DNA of 64,000 nt from DASUBN01 sp964584665 (GCA_964584665.1 CAZPAO010000003.1:71498-135497); one strand, 5' to 3'; shown: positions 48,584-57,700, counted from the first letter of the stretch. The notes: generated by a model from the sequence alone, not told the origin. Numbers and translations: made by a program.

Positions 48584-50016
48584 GCATCGCGAAGCATTAC
48601 GACAACCGCTGGCTGGCAATGGCGCTATTGTGCGCTGGCGCGCTGATGATCGTGCTGGACGTGACGATCGTGAACGTGGCCCTGCCTTCGATCCGGGCGG
48701 ACCTCAAGTTCGACGATGCGTCGCTCGCCTGGGTGGTGAACGCCTACATCCTGATCTTCGGAGGTTTCCTGCTGTTGGGCGGGCGCCTCGGAGACCTCTT
48801 CGGCCACCGCAAGGTCTTCCTCTTCGGCCTGGTGCTCTTCAGCGGCGCGTCTCTGGCCTGCGGCCTAGCCGGCTCCCAGACCTTCCTCATCGTGGCACGC
48901 AGCGTGCAAGGTCTGGGCGGCGCCATCGTGGATGCGGTCTCCCTCTCCCTCATCCTCAACCTGTTCACCGAGAACAATGATCGTACCAAGGCCATGGGCG
49001 TGTATGGTTTCGTCTGCTCCGGCGGCGGCTGCATCGGCGCGCTCCTGGGCGGCGTGCTCACCGGCGGCTTCAACTGGCACTGGATCTTCCTGGTGAACGT
49101 GCCGGTCGGCCTCGTGGTGTTCCTGCTGTGCTGGAAGCTCTTGCCCAAGCACGCGGGCGAGGCGGAAGGGCGGCGCCAGCTGGACGTGGCCGGTGCGGTC
49201 ACCGTGACGCTGGCGCTGCTGCTCGCCAACTACGCCACCATCAACGGCAACCAGAACGGCTGGACCTCACCGCTGACCCTCGGCATCCTCGCCGCCGCAC
49301 TCGTAGTGTTAGGCGTATTCCTGATCATAGAAGCCAAGGTGAAGAAGCCCCTGGTGCCGCTCGCCATGCTGCGTCTGCGCAACCTCTCGGTCGCGAGCAT
49401 CTGCGGCATCCTGTGGGCGGCGGCCATGTTCTCCTGGTTCTTCCTCTCGGCGCTCTACATGCAACTCGTGCTCGGCTTCACGCCCATGCAGATCGGCATG
49501 GCCTTCCTGCCCTCCAACCTCATCATGGCGGTCATGTCCCTGGGGTTCTCAGCCAAGCTGGTGATGCGCTTCGGCATCAAGGGCCCCATGTTCGTAGGGC
49601 TGTCGCTGGCTGCGTTGGGTCTGCTGCTCTTCGCACGGGCGCCGGTGGACGGCACCCTGGTGCGGGACATATTGCCCGGCATGCTGCTGCTCGGCTTGGG
49701 CGCCGGGATCGCCTTCAACCCGGTGCTGATGGCGGCCATGAACGGCGTGCCCGAGACGGAATCCGGGCTCGCTTCCGGCATCGTCAACACCGCCTTCATG
49801 CTGGGCGGCGCGCTCGGCCTCGCGGTGCTGGCGAGCGTGGCGGAAGCCCGGACCAGCAGCCTGCTGGACGCGGGCAGCGCCCATGCGGAGGCCCTGGCCG
49901 GTGGCTACCAGGCGGCCTTCCTCTGCGGTGCGGCCTTCGCGCTGCTTGCTGGCGTGCTGGGGGTCGTGTTCCTACGCACCTCGCCCGTATCCGCTACGCC
50001 GGCAGCTGCGCACTGA
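48580..50016 (+). CDS. MFS transporter, DHA2 (14-helix) family
   Basis: 478 aa with 14 hydrophobic helices. Motif A GGRLGDLFGHRKVF after helix 2, motif D1 LDVTIVNVALPSI in helix 1 and motif C GGGCIGALLGGVLTGGFNWHWIFLVNVPVG in helix 5 identify a proton-driven drug exporter of the QacA/EmrB type. In this operon it probably exports or handles the compound sensed by the ArsR-type regulator. No EmrA-like fusion protein is adjacent, so it may act alone in the inner membrane. Confidence 0.93.
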   Translation: MSIAKHYDNRWLAMALLCAGALMIVLDVTIVNVALPSIRADLKFDDASLAWVVNAYILIFGGFLLLGGRLGDLFGHRKVFLFGLVLFSGASLACGLAGSQTFLIVARSVQGLGGAIVDAVSLSLILNLFTENNDRTKAMGVYGFVCSGGGCIGALLGGVLTGGFNWHWIFLVNVPVGLVVFLLCWKLLPKHAGEAEGRRQLDVAGAVTVTLALLLANYATINGNQNGWTSPLTLGILAAALVVLGVFLIIEAKVKKPLVPLAMLRLRNLSVASICGILWAAAMFSWFFLSALYMQLVLGFTPMQIGMAFLPSNLIMAVMSLGFSAKLVMRFGIKGPMFVGLSLAALGLLLFARAPVDGTLVRDILPGMLLLGLGAGIAFNPVLMAAMNGVPETESGLASGIVNTAFMLGGALGLAVLASVAEARTSSLLDAGSAHAEALAGGYQAAFLCGAAFALLAGVLGVVFLRTSPVSATPAAAH

Positions 50017-50039
50017 TTACATAAATCCAGGAGAAACCT

Positions 50040-50534
50040 ATGGATACCAACGAAGAGTTCGTCACCAGCCGGGTGTTCCCGGTCGGCCGTGAGACGGTGT
50101 TCGATGTCTGGACGAAACTGGAACATCTTAACAAGTGGTTCGCCCCCAAGGGGTTCGACATCCTGGGGGGCAAGCTGGACCTGAAGGTCGGCGGCATCTA
50201 CCACTATGGCCTGCGCGCGCCGGACGGCATGGAGATGTGGGGCAAGTGGACCTTCCTGGAGATCAAGCGGCCCGAGAAACTGCAGGTGATCACCTCCTTC
50301 TCGGATAAGGACGGCGGCGTCACCGCGCATCCCGGCAGCCCCAACTGGCCCAGGCAGACCCTCTCCACCACGACCTTCGAGGCCCAGGGCGAGCGCACTC
50401 TTTTGACATTGCGCTGGGCGCCCTATCAGGCCACCGAGGTGGAGCGGCGCACCTTCATCGAAGGTAAAGCTTCCATGGAGCAGGGCTGGGGTGGCACCAT
50501 GGAGCTGCTCGAGGATTACCTCAAGAGCCTCTAG
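50040..50534 (+). CDS. SRPBCC (AHSA1-like) protein 2
   Basis: 164 aa SRPBCC protein beginning TSRVFPVGRETVFDVWTKLEHLNKWFAPKGFD and ending with the long closing helix of the fold. AGGAG six bases before the ATG gives a clear start. It shares the pattern of protein 3 (VF..WT..EH...WW/F.PK.F) but the two are too different to be a recent duplication. It stands 23 bp after the MFS gene on the same strand. Confidence 0.88.
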   Translation: MDTNEEFVTSRVFPVGRETVFDVWTKLEHLNKWFAPKGFDILGGKLDLKVGGIYHYGLRAPDGMEMWGKWTFLEIKRPEKLQVITSFSDKDGGVTAHPGSPNWPRQTLSTTTFEAQGERTLLTLRWAPYQATEVERRTFIEGKASMEQGWGGTMELLEDYLKSL

Positions 50535-50549
50535 CCAAGGACATCCCGG

Positions 50550-51017
50550 ATGAAGAAGCCCAGTTCAACCCCGCACCGCGAGCTGTACATCAGCCGCGTC
50601 TACGACGCCTCGCGCAACCAGGTGTTCCGCGCCTGGACCGAGGTGGAGCATATGTGCCGCTGGTGGGGACCGAAGGACTTCACCAACCACAGCTGCGAGA
50701 TCGAGGGCCGCGTGGGCGGACGCCTCAGCATCGTCATGCGCGGGCCGGACGGCCAGGACTACCCCATGCGCGGCACCTTCACCGAGTTCAAGGTGCCGGA
50801 GCGCCTCGCCTTCGACTTCGAGGCCCTGGATAAGGAAGACAAGGCGGTGCTGCGCGGCCGCCTCACGCTCATCCTGGCGGATGAGGGCGGCAAGACGCGC
50901 CTGAGCCTCAGCACCTACGCCGAGGGCGACGGCGACGATGCCGCGCAGAAGCTCGCCGGCATGGAGACGGGCTGGAACCAGAGCCTGGAACGGCTCGCCG
51001 CGACACTCAAGATCTGA
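50550..51017 (+). CDS. SRPBCC (AHSA1-like) protein 3
   Basis: 155 aa SRPBCC protein: LYISRVYDASRNQVFRAWTEVEHMCRWWGPKDFTN opening, MRGTFTEFKVPERLAFDF middle strands and a C-terminal amphipathic helix GMETGWNQSLERLAATLK. Third member of the family in this operon, 15 bp after the second. The presence of three distinct ligand-binding SRPBCC domains next to an exporter suggests successive handling of related hydrophobic molecules, but this is inference. Confidence 0.88.
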   Translation: MKKPSSTPHRELYISRVYDASRNQVFRAWTEVEHMCRWWGPKDFTNHSCEIEGRVGGRLSIVMRGPDGQDYPMRGTFTEFKVPERLAFDFEALDKEDKAVLRGRLTLILADEGGKTRLSLSTYAEGDGDDAAQKLAGMETGWNQSLERLAATLKI

Positions 51018-51037
51018 AACATCAACTGGAGAATCGA

Positions 51038-51619
51038 ATGCGTCCGATGAGACTGCCTCTCGCCCTGCTCGCCTGCCTCGCCACCGGCACAGCCCTCGCC
51101 GCGCCCGCGGTCTACGACGTGGACCCCACCCACACCCATCCCGTGTTCGAGACCGACCACTTCAATGGCATGTCCGTCTGGCGCGGCCTGTTCAAGAAGA
51201 GCCGCGGCACCATCACTCTCGACAAGGCGGCCAACGCCGGCAGCGTGGACATCTACGTGGACACCTCCAGCGTGACCCTCGGCGTGGACAAGCTGGACGA
51301 GGAGGTGGCGGGCACCGGTTATCTCGAATCCAACAAGTTCCCGGAGGCCCACTACACCGGCAAGCTCGGCGGCTTCGTGGACGGCGCGCCCACCCTGGTG
51401 GACGGCCAGCTCACCCTGCACGGCGTGACCAAGCCCCTGCAGCTAAAGATCCTGAGCTTCAAGTGCGCCACCCATCCCCTCTACAAGCGCGACTGGTGCG
51501 GCGCCGACGCGCTCGGCAGCTTCAACCGCGACGATTTCGGCATCGATGCCGGAAAACCCTGGGGCTTCAAGATGGGCGTTACCCTGCGCATCCAGGTGGA
51601 AGCGGTCCTGCACCAGTAA
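51038..51619 (+). CDS. periplasmic YceI-family protein
   Basis: 193 aa. Signal peptide MRPMRLPLALLACLATGTALAAP, then the lipocalin-like YceI barrel: VYDVDPTHTHPVFETDHFNGMSVWRGLFKK and GTGYLESNKFPEAHYTGK, ending with the GIDAGKPWGFKMGVTLRIQVEA strand. YceI proteins bind isoprenoid quinones or other lipids in the periplasm. It is the last gene of the arsR operon and is closed by a strong terminator at 51639. The pairing of an exporter with a periplasmic lipid binder supports a hydrophobic-ligand theme. Confidence 0.92.
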   Translation: MRPMRLPLALLACLATGTALAAPAVYDVDPTHTHPVFETDHFNGMSVWRGLFKKSRGTITLDKAANAGSVDIYVDTSSVTLGVDKLDEEVAGTGYLESNKFPEAHYTGKLGGFVDGAPTLVDGQLTLHGVTKPLQLKILSFKCATHPLYKRDWCGADALGSFNRDDFGIDAGKPWGFKMGVTLRIQVEAVLHQ

Positions 51620-51638
51620 TACCGCTTTCGGAAAAAAG

Positions 51639-51670
51639 AGAAGGCCGGGTGCGCGAGCACCCGGCCTTCT
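51639..51670. terminator. bidirectional terminator between yceI-like and M28 genes
   Basis: A 14-bp perfect stem (AGAAGGCCGGGTGC with its complement) closed by GCGA, with TTTCTG on the plus side and an A-run before it that gives TTTTTT on the minus side. It ends both the arsR operon and the convergent peptidase gene. Confidence 0.9.
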
Positions 51671-51692
51671 TTCTGTCGCAGGTATCTGAGAC

Positions 51693-53996
51693 TTACTTCT
51701 TGAGCAGGGCCGTGGCCTTGTCCAGCTCGGCGCTGTACTTCGTCAGTACGTCGGCGTCGATGCCGATGTACTTCCCGGCCGTATCCCACTGCTGCTGGTC
51801 GATGGCCTCCCGCACGCCGGGCATGGTCTTCGCGCCATAGCCCGTGTAGAGGCCGGGGGCGTAGATCATGTGCTTGAACCAGTCCCGGCCCGGCAGGCCG
51901 CCGGAATACTGGAGGTTCTGCTCCATGCCCTGCAGCTGCCTGTCCAGGGCCTCGCGCTTGCCGGAGGCGAGCTTGAAGTCGCCGGCCGCCGCCGCCGCGA
52001 AGGCGGTATCGTAGGCCGCGGCGCTGGCCTTCAGCTTCACCAGCGCGTTGTCCAGCGGCGCGAAGTTGAGGTAGGGCGCAGGCTGGGCCGCCGGAGGCGG
52101 GACGTAGGTCTGGGTCGGATCTGCAGCCAGCTTGAAGGCGTCGGTGCCGAGCAGTTTGTCCTGCTGCTGGTTGCGCTCGCGGATGCCGCCGGCGAGCTTC
52201 TGCAGCTGGTCCACGTACTTGGCCACGGTGTCGGCGAAATCGCCGAAGCCGTAGGGCAGCACGTCCGCGTCGGCGAAGCGCAGCACCGTGTGGCCCGCGG
52301 CCTTGGACAGGGCTACGCCGTACTTGAAGCCAGGATCGCCGAAGCGGCTGTAGTGGTCGAAGGAGTCGTACAGCGAGTGGTAGTCGCCGCCGTCACCCTC
52401 GCCGTCGAAGCCTAAGTCCATGGACGGGATGCCGAGGTGATCCTCGAAGGCGGTGTAGTCGGAGCCCGAGCCCAGCGCGAACAGCGGCAGCTCCTGGTCC
52501 GTGGCGGCGATCTCCGCCAGTTCTACGTCGTCGCCGGAGGCGTCGCGTGAGAAGCCCTGCACGCGCAGCCCGGCGCGTTCACGCGCGTCGATGCTCACGC
52601 CCGTCTGCGGGTCGGTGACGCCCTGCGCCACTTGGTTGAGGGTGGTCTGCAATACATGCGAGCCGCCGGCGAACAGGAAGCCGCGGTCGTTGTTGTCGGT
52701 GTTGAGGTAGAGCACCGCCTTCTTCTGCAGCTCGTCCGCATGGGTCTCAGCCCATTCGGTCGAGCCCAGGAGGCCCGGCTCCTCACCGTCCCAGCTCGCG
52801 TACACCAGCGTGCGCTTCGGCTTCCAGCCCTGCTTCACCAGGGCGCCGATGGCCTTCATCTCGGACATCATGGCCACGTTGCCGGACAGGGGATCGGCCG
52901 CGCCGAAGACCCAGCCATCGTGGTGGTTGCCGCGCACGATCCACTCGTCCGGCAGTTCGCTGCCCTTCATCACCGCGATCACGTCATACACCGGCTTCTG
53001 GTCCCAGTTGCTGAGGACCTTGAGGTGCACCTTCGTGGCGCCGGGGCCGATGTGGTAGGTCAGCGGCAGGCCGCCGCGCCAGCCGTCCGGCGCCACCTGG
53101 CCGCCGAGCGCCGCCAGCAGCGGCTTCGCGTCGGCGTAGGAGATGGGCAGCACCGGGATCTTCAGCACCGTGACCGCGTCCTTGAGCGCGAGGCGCTTCG
53201 CGCCCTCGGTGGCGCCGCGGCCTGGGGTGAGCGGGTCACCCGGATAGATGGGCATGTCCGCCACGGATCCGCGCTGCACCGCGTCCTCGGGGCGCCAGGC
53301 ACCCTTCGGGTACACGTCGCCCTGGCGGAAGCCGTCGTCGGCGGGATCGGAATAGATTAGGCAGCCCACCGCGCCGTGCTGCCAGGCCAGCTTCGGCTTC
53401 AGGCCGCGCCAGCCGGCGCCGTAGCGCGCGATGACGATCTTGCCCTTCACGTCCACGCCGTGGCGTTCCAGCTCCTTGTAGTCGTCCGGCATGCCGTAGT
53501 TCACGTACACGAGATCGGCGGTCACGTCGCCGTCGGCGCCGTAGGCGTTGTACGGGGGGAGCACGTTCTCGGTGATGGTGGAGGTGCTGTCTCCCGCCAC
53601 CGGCGGCTCATGCAGCGCGGCCTTGAACTGCGTCGGCGCGGTCATCTCCACCAGCTCTTCCTTCGGCGTCGGGTAGAGCACGTAGAAGGTCTCGATGCGC
53701 GCATCCCAGCCCCAGGACTGGAACAGCTTCAGCATCATCTCCGCGTTGGCCTTGTCGTGGGGCGTGCCTACATTGTTGGCGGCGGAGGACATGTCCCGGT
53801 TCCAGTCGCTCTGGTCCTGGGCGTTCAGCAGCGCATCGAACTTCTGTTCCAGCGCCGCTTGCTGCGAGGCGTTGCCGCTGGAGAAGCCGAGCATCGCGGG
53901 CCGGTCATCGCCGGCGGCGAGCGCGCTCAGGGAGAGGGTGCCTGCCAGGGCCGAAGCCAGGAAGACAGGTAGTTTCGCGGACCACGGACGACGCAT
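51693..53996 (-). CDS. M28-family metallopeptidase (glutamate carboxypeptidase II-like)
   Basis: 767 aa secreted peptidase. Signal peptide 1-32 (MRRPWSAKLPVFLASALAGTLSLSALAAG). PA domain about 120-260, zinc peptidase domain about 320-560 with metal-ligand motifs NHHDGWVFGAADPLSGN, SWDGEEPGLLGSTEW, YLNTDNNDRG and DYHSLYDSF, and a C-terminal transferrin-receptor-like dimerisation domain. These are the two-zinc residues of GCPII-type enzymes, so it is expected to be active on peptide N- or C-termini outside the inner membrane. ATG 53996 begins the signal peptide; an earlier ATG adds 30 residues. It is alone between gpsA and a terminator. Confidence 0.9.
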   Translation of the reverse strand: MRRPWSAKLPVFLASALAGTLSLSALAAGDDRPAMLGFSSGNASQQAALEQKFDALLNAQDQSDWNRDMSSAANNVGTPHDKANAEMMLKLFQSWGWDARIETFYVLYPTPKEELVEMTAPTQFKAALHEPPVAGDSTSTITENVLPPYNAYGADGDVTADLVYVNYGMPDDYKELERHGVDVKGKIVIARYGAGWRGLKPKLAWQHGAVGCLIYSDPADDGFRQGDVYPKGAWRPEDAVQRGSVADMPIYPGDPLTPGRGATEGAKRLALKDAVTVLKIPVLPISYADAKPLLAALGGQVAPDGWRGGLPLTYHIGPGATKVHLKVLSNWDQKPVYDVIAVMKGSELPDEWIVRGNHHDGWVFGAADPLSGNVAMMSEMKAIGALVKQGWKPKRTLVYASWDGEEPGLLGSTEWAETHADELQKKAVLYLNTDNNDRGFLFAGGSHVLQTTLNQVAQGVTDPQTGVSIDARERAGLRVQGFSRDASGDDVELAEIAATDQELPLFALGSGSDYTAFEDHLGIPSMDLGFDGEGDGGDYHSLYDSFDHYSRFGDPGFKYGVALSKAAGHTVLRFADADVLPYGFGDFADTVAKYVDQLQKLAGGIRERNQQQDKLLGTDAFKLAADPTQTYVPPPAAQPAPYLNFAPLDNALVKLKASAAAYDTAFAAAAAGDFKLASGKREALDRQLQGMEQNLQYSGGLPGRDWFKHMIYAPGLYTGYGAKTMPGVREAIDQQQWDTAGKYIGIDADVLTKYSAELDKATALLKK

Positions 53997-54106
53997 GGGC
54001 AGACCTCGCGATACGGGGATTGATGGATAGGAAGGGTTAGATGATACGGCCAAACTTAAGTTCAAGACCGGCTGGAAACAGGCCATTTCTGCCCCGGGGG
54101 ACGGGC

Positions 54107-55114
54107 TTATTCTGCTTTGAGGCTGCGCCTCATGAGGGTCTCGACCGCTGAACGCGGATCCAGGCCCTCGTAGAGGATGCGGTAGATCTGCTCGCAGATG
54201 GGCATCTCCACGTGCAGGCGCTGGGCCAGCACATGTACCGCTTCGGCGGCATAGTAGCCTTCCACCACCTGGCCGATGTCCTGCTGCACCTGCTCGCGGC
54301 TCTTGCCGGAGGCGAGCCCCAGGCCCATGCGCCGGTTGCGGGATTGGTCGTCGGTGCAGGTGAGCACGAGGTCGCCGAGTCCCGTGAGGCCCTGGAAGGT
54401 CTCCGTGCGCGCGCCGAGCCTCAGCCCCAGGCGCGTGATCTCCGTGAGGCCGCGGGTGATGAGCGCGGCACGGGCGTTGGCGCCGAAGCCGAGGCCATCG
54501 CTGATGCCGGTGCCGATGGCGACGATGTTCTTGACCGTGCCGCCCACTTCCACGCCGGTGAGGTCGTCGGAGGTGTAGGCGCGGAACACGGGACTCGCCA
54601 CCGCCTGCGCCAGGTCATCGGCGAAGCGCTTGTCATTGGAGGCGATGGTCACGGCAGTGGGCATGCCACGCGCCACTTCCTTGGCAAAGGTGGGGCCCGA
54701 GAGCACCGCGAAGGGGATCTTGTCGCCCAGGGTCTCGCGCGCCACCTCGTGCAGGAGCTTGCCGCTCTCCAGCTCGAAACCCTTGGTGGCCCAGGCGAGG
54801 CGCAGCGCCTTCGGCTTGCACTCCGCGATCAGCTTCAGCGTGGCGCGGAACCCGTGGCTCGGCACCACCACCACCAGCAGGTCATCGCAGTCCGCCACGA
54901 GCCGGGCGAGGTCGAACTCGATGGCGAGAGGATCGGGGAAGCGGCAGCCCGGCAGGAAGCGCTTGTTCTCCCGGTCAGCGGGCAGCGGCTCGAGTTCGCT
55001 CCGGTCCACGGACCAGAGCTTCACCGCGCGGCCGTTGCGCGAGAGCGAGATGGCGAGCGCGGTGCCCCAGGAGCCGGCGCCGACGATGCCGATGGGCTTC
55101 AGGGCGCCGCTCAT
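54107..55114 (-). CDS. gpsA: glycerol-3-phosphate dehydrogenase [NAD(P)+]
   Basis: 335 aa cytoplasmic enzyme making sn-glycerol 3-phosphate for phospholipids. NAD-binding GIVGAGSWGTALAISLSRNG at the N-terminus, catalytic Lys in SGPTFAKEVARGMPTA and GGTVKNIVAIGTGISDGLGFGANARAALITRGL, and FQGLTGLGDLVLTCTDDQSRNRRMG. Standard length. It begins 7 bp after secB, as in E. coli where yibN-grxC-secB-gpsA is a single operon; the same order is present here. Confidence 0.98.
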   Translation of the reverse strand: MSGALKPIGIVGAGSWGTALAISLSRNGRAVKLWSVDRSELEPLPADRENKRFLPGCRFPDPLAIEFDLARLVADCDDLLVVVVPSHGFRATLKLIAECKPKALRLAWATKGFELESGKLLHEVARETLGDKIPFAVLSGPTFAKEVARGMPTAVTIASNDKRFADDLAQAVASPVFRAYTSDDLTGVEVGGTVKNIVAIGTGISDGLGFGANARAALITRGLTEITRLGLRLGARTETFQGLTGLGDLVLTCTDDQSRNRRMGLGLASGKSREQVQQDIGQVVEGYYAAEAVHVLAQRLHVEMPICEQIYRILYEGLDPRSAVETLMRRSLKAE

Positions 55115-55121
55115 GGCGTGC

Positions 55122-55571
55122 TTACTTGGCCGCCCCGGCTTCCGCAGCCAGGCTCTGGGCGAACACCGCGTCGAAGTTGACGGGCTGCAGCAGCAGCGTG
55201 GGCATGCCGCCCTTGGTGGCGAGGCTCGAGATCACCTCGCGGGCGTAGGGGAAGAGGATGCTGGGGCAATAGCTGCCGAGGACCGCCTTCTCTTCCAGGT
55301 CCACGAAGCCCGTCACGGTGAAGGTGCCGGCCTGGTGCACTTCCGCCAGGAACAGGCTGCGGCCTTCGCTGCTGGCCTCCACCGTGATGGTGAGCACCAC
55401 CTCGACCTCGTCGCCCTCGATCTTCTTGGCGGCGCTGCGCATGCTCACCTGGAGTTCCGGGTCCATGGGGGAGGCGAACACCTCCGGGGACCGCGGCGAC
55501 TCGAAGGAGCAATCCTTCACGTAGATGCGGGTGAGCGTCACGGATTTCTGGGGGGTATCGTTCTCGGCCAT
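55122..55571 (-). CDS. secB: protein-export chaperone SecB
   Basis: 149 aa tetrameric chaperone that keeps outer-membrane and secreted precursors unfolded for SecA. Conserved parts: LTRIYVKDCSFESPRSPEVF, VVLTITVEASSEGRSLFLAEVHQAGTF and the end CPSILFPYAREVISSLATKGGMPTLLLQPVNFDAVF. GAGGATCCC precedes the ATG. The 44-bp gap to grxC has a TATATATAG stretch that may be a -10 region for a secB-gpsA transcript. Confidence 0.98.
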   Translation of the reverse strand: MAENDTPQKSVTLTRIYVKDCSFESPRSPEVFASPMDPELQVSMRSAAKKIEGDEVEVVLTITVEASSEGRSLFLAEVHQAGTFTVTGFVDLEEKAVLGSYCPSILFPYAREVISSLATKGGMPTLLLQPVNFDAVFAQSLAAEAGAAK

Positions 55572-55615
55572 GGGATCCTCAGATCTTTGTATATATAGGA
55601 GGTCGGATAAAGGTT

Positions 55616-55873
55616 TCAGCCGTCCGCCAGCAGCGGGTCGAGCCTGCCGTCGCGGTCCAGCGCATAGAGTTCGTCGAAGCCGCCCACGTGGCGCTCGCCG
55701 ATGAAGATCTGCGGCACGGTGCGCCGGCCGCTCTTCTGCATCATCTCGGCCATCTTGCCCGGTTCCCGGTCCACCCTGATCTCGGTGTAGGCGACGTGCT
55801 TCCCGTCCAAGAGCGCCTTGGCCCGCACGCAGTAGGGGCAGACCTGGGTCGAGTAGAGGGTGACCGGCGCCAT
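55616..55873 (-). CDS. grxC: glutaredoxin 3
   Basis: 85 aa glutaredoxin with the dithiol site CPYC at 12-15, TVPQIFIGERHVGGFDEL for glutathione binding and the usual closing helix. It reduces disulfides with glutathione in the cytoplasm. ATG at 55873 (APVTLYSTQVCPYC) gives a normal N-terminus; an ATG 16 codons upstream would fall in the yibN region. It is 4 bp downstream of yibN. Confidence 0.95.
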   Translation of the reverse strand: MAPVTLYSTQVCPYCVRAKALLDGKHVAYTEIRVDREPGKMAEMMQKSGRRTVPQIFIGERHVGGFDELYALDRDGRLDPLLADG

Positions 55874-55877
55874 GGCG

Positions 55878-56300
55878 TCAGCGCCGCTCCACCGGGAACT
55901 GCTGCTGCTGCCAGGCGGCAAGGCCGCCCTTCAACACATCCACGGGACCGAGGCCGCGCTTCACCAGCTTGTCGGCGGCCTTGCCGGCGTCGCTTCCGCT
56001 ATTGCAGTAGAGCAGGACCGGCTGGCCCTTGAGCTTGTCCAGCTCCGCGGTCCGGTCGTCCAGCTCCGCCAGCGGCAGATTGCGGGCATTGATGATGTGG
56101 CCGGCGTCGTACTCGGCATGGCTGCGCAGGTCGATGACCGCCGCGCCCTTATTGATGAGCAGCACCGCCTGGGAGGCGGCCAGTTCCCGGTACTTGCGCA
56201 TGCGGCGCAGGGCTTCGTCCACCGCCAGGGCTAGGATCGCGATGACCACGAGGCCGATGAGGAGGGGATGGTGCTGGCTGAATTCGAGCAGGCGTGACAT
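55878..56300 (-). CDS. yibN: rhodanese-like membrane-anchored protein YibN
   Basis: 140 aa: an N-terminal helix (HHPLLIGLVVIAILALAVDEAL) followed by a single rhodanese domain with active-site Cys in LLYCNSGSDAGKAA near residue 99 and VIDLRSHAEYDAGHIINARNLPL. Persulfide transfer is possible, but the loop CNSGSDA differs from the CRKGVT of thiosulfate sulfurtransferases. First gene of the yibN-grxC-secB-gpsA run, conserved from E. coli; divergent from envC. Confidence 0.93.
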   Translation of the reverse strand: MSRLLEFSQHHPLLIGLVVIAILALAVDEALRRMRKYRELAASQAVLLINKGAAVIDLRSHAEYDAGHIINARNLPLAELDDRTAELDKLKGQPVLLYCNSGSDAGKAADKLVKRGLGPVDVLKGGLAAWQQQQFPVERR

Positions 56301-56462
56301 GGCTTGTTATATGGGGCCGGATGGCGGCTTGAAAAGGCTGCGTAGTATACCAGCGTGGCCGCAAGCCTTTGAAACACGGGCCAAAAGCGCTCGGCTCCGC
56401 ACTGTGGGCGGGACGGAGTTGCTAGAATCGGGTCCTGCCACTCCCCATCCGGACCTCCAGCA

Positions 56463-57650
56463 TTGCCAGCCCTGTCCGCGCCACCCCCATCCCGACGCAC
56501 CGGCTCCCGGCTCATGTTGCTGGCGCTAGCGTGCCTGGCCGGCGGGGCCCAGGGGGCTGACAGCGCCGATAAGCAGCAGCAACTCGACAAGCTCAAGGCG
56601 AAGCTCACCAAGGTGCAGCAGGCCCAGGAGCAGGCGCTGCAGAAGCGCGGCGCGGTGCAGGTGGAGCTGCGCCAGAGTGAACGCGCCATCGCTTCCGCCA
56701 GCCACGACTATGCGGACCTGGACCGCCAGGTGGGCGCCGCCGAGGCGCAGCTCGCGGACCTGCAGCGGCAAAAGGCCGCACGCCAGTCCGCGCTGGATGC
56801 GCAGAAGACCGCGCTCGCGCAGCAGATGCGCGCCGCTTATCAGGAGGGACGTGATTCGCAACTGCGTCTCCTGCTGGACGCGCAGGATCCGGAGACCGTG
56901 GGGCGGCTGCTCGCCTACTACGACTACATCAGCCAGGCGCGCGCCGCGCGCATCGGCGCGGTGCGCCAGGAGCTGGCGGCGCTGGACCAGGTGGATGCTC
57001 GCATCCAGGATCAGCTCGGCTCACTCAAGACCCTGCGGGACGGGCGTGCGAAGATGCTGAGCGAGCTGCAGTCCCGCGGCAAGACGCGCCGGCAGCTGCT
57101 CGCCAACCTGGATGCAGGCATCAAGAGCCGCAAGGCGGAGATCGCGCGGCTCGACAAGGACCAGCAGGCCATGCAATCCCTGGTGGACAGCCTGCACCAG
57201 GCCCTCACGGACGTGCCGGCGGAGCTGCAGCAGGGCAAGCGTTTCTCGGCCCTGCGCGGCAAGCTGCTGTGGCCCGTCTCCGGCAAGGTGCTGGACCGCT
57301 TCGGCCAGCCCCGCGCCGGCGGGCACCTGCACTGGGAAGGCGACCTCATCGCCGCGCCCGTCGGCACGCCGGTGCACGCCATCTCCCAGGGCCGCGTGGT
57401 CTACGCGGACTGGATGCCGCACTTCGGCCTGCTGGTGATCATCGACCACGGCGAGGGTTACATGAGCATCTACGCCCACAACCAGGACGTCACCCACCAG
57501 GTGGGAGACTACGTGAAAGCCGGCGAGACCATCGCCGCGCTCGGCGACAGCGGCGGCCAGGACGAGCCGGCGCTCTACTTCGAACTGCGCCACGGCAACG
57601 ACACCCTCGACCCGCGGCGCTGGTGCCGTGGCAAGTTGCCGGGCGGCTGA
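56463..57650 (+). CDS. envC: murein hydrolase activator EnvC
   Basis: 395 aa from a TTG start, or 378 aa from ATG 56514. Signal peptide region RRTGSRLMLLALACLAGGAQGAD; the TTG start is preferred because it supplies the positive n-region, though no Shine-Dalgarno is visible. A long coiled coil (about 38-255) precedes a LytM domain (about 275-390). The LytM metal motifs are degenerate (ALYFELRHG in place of HxH), as in EnvC proteins that activate amidases AmiA/AmiB through FtsEX rather than cut themselves. The gpmI gene that often precedes envC is missing here. Confidence 0.93.
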   Translation: MPALSAPPPSRRTGSRLMLLALACLAGGAQGADSADKQQQLDKLKAKLTKVQQAQEQALQKRGAVQVELRQSERAIASASHDYADLDRQVGAAEAQLADLQRQKAARQSALDAQKTALAQQMRAAYQEGRDSQLRLLLDAQDPETVGRLLAYYDYISQARAARIGAVRQELAALDQVDARIQDQLGSLKTLRDGRAKMLSELQSRGKTRRQLLANLDAGIKSRKAEIARLDKDQQAMQSLVDSLHQALTDVPAELQQGKRFSALRGKLLWPVSGKVLDRFGQPRAGGHLHWEGDLIAAPVGTPVHAISQGRVVYADWMPHFGLLVIIDHGEGYMSIYAHNQDVTHQVGDYVKAGETIAALGDSGGQDEPALYFELRHGNDTLDPRRWCRGKLPGG

Positions 57651-57700
57651 ATCCAAACGACATCCACCGCGGCACTTCGAGCCGCCACGAAGGCAAGACC

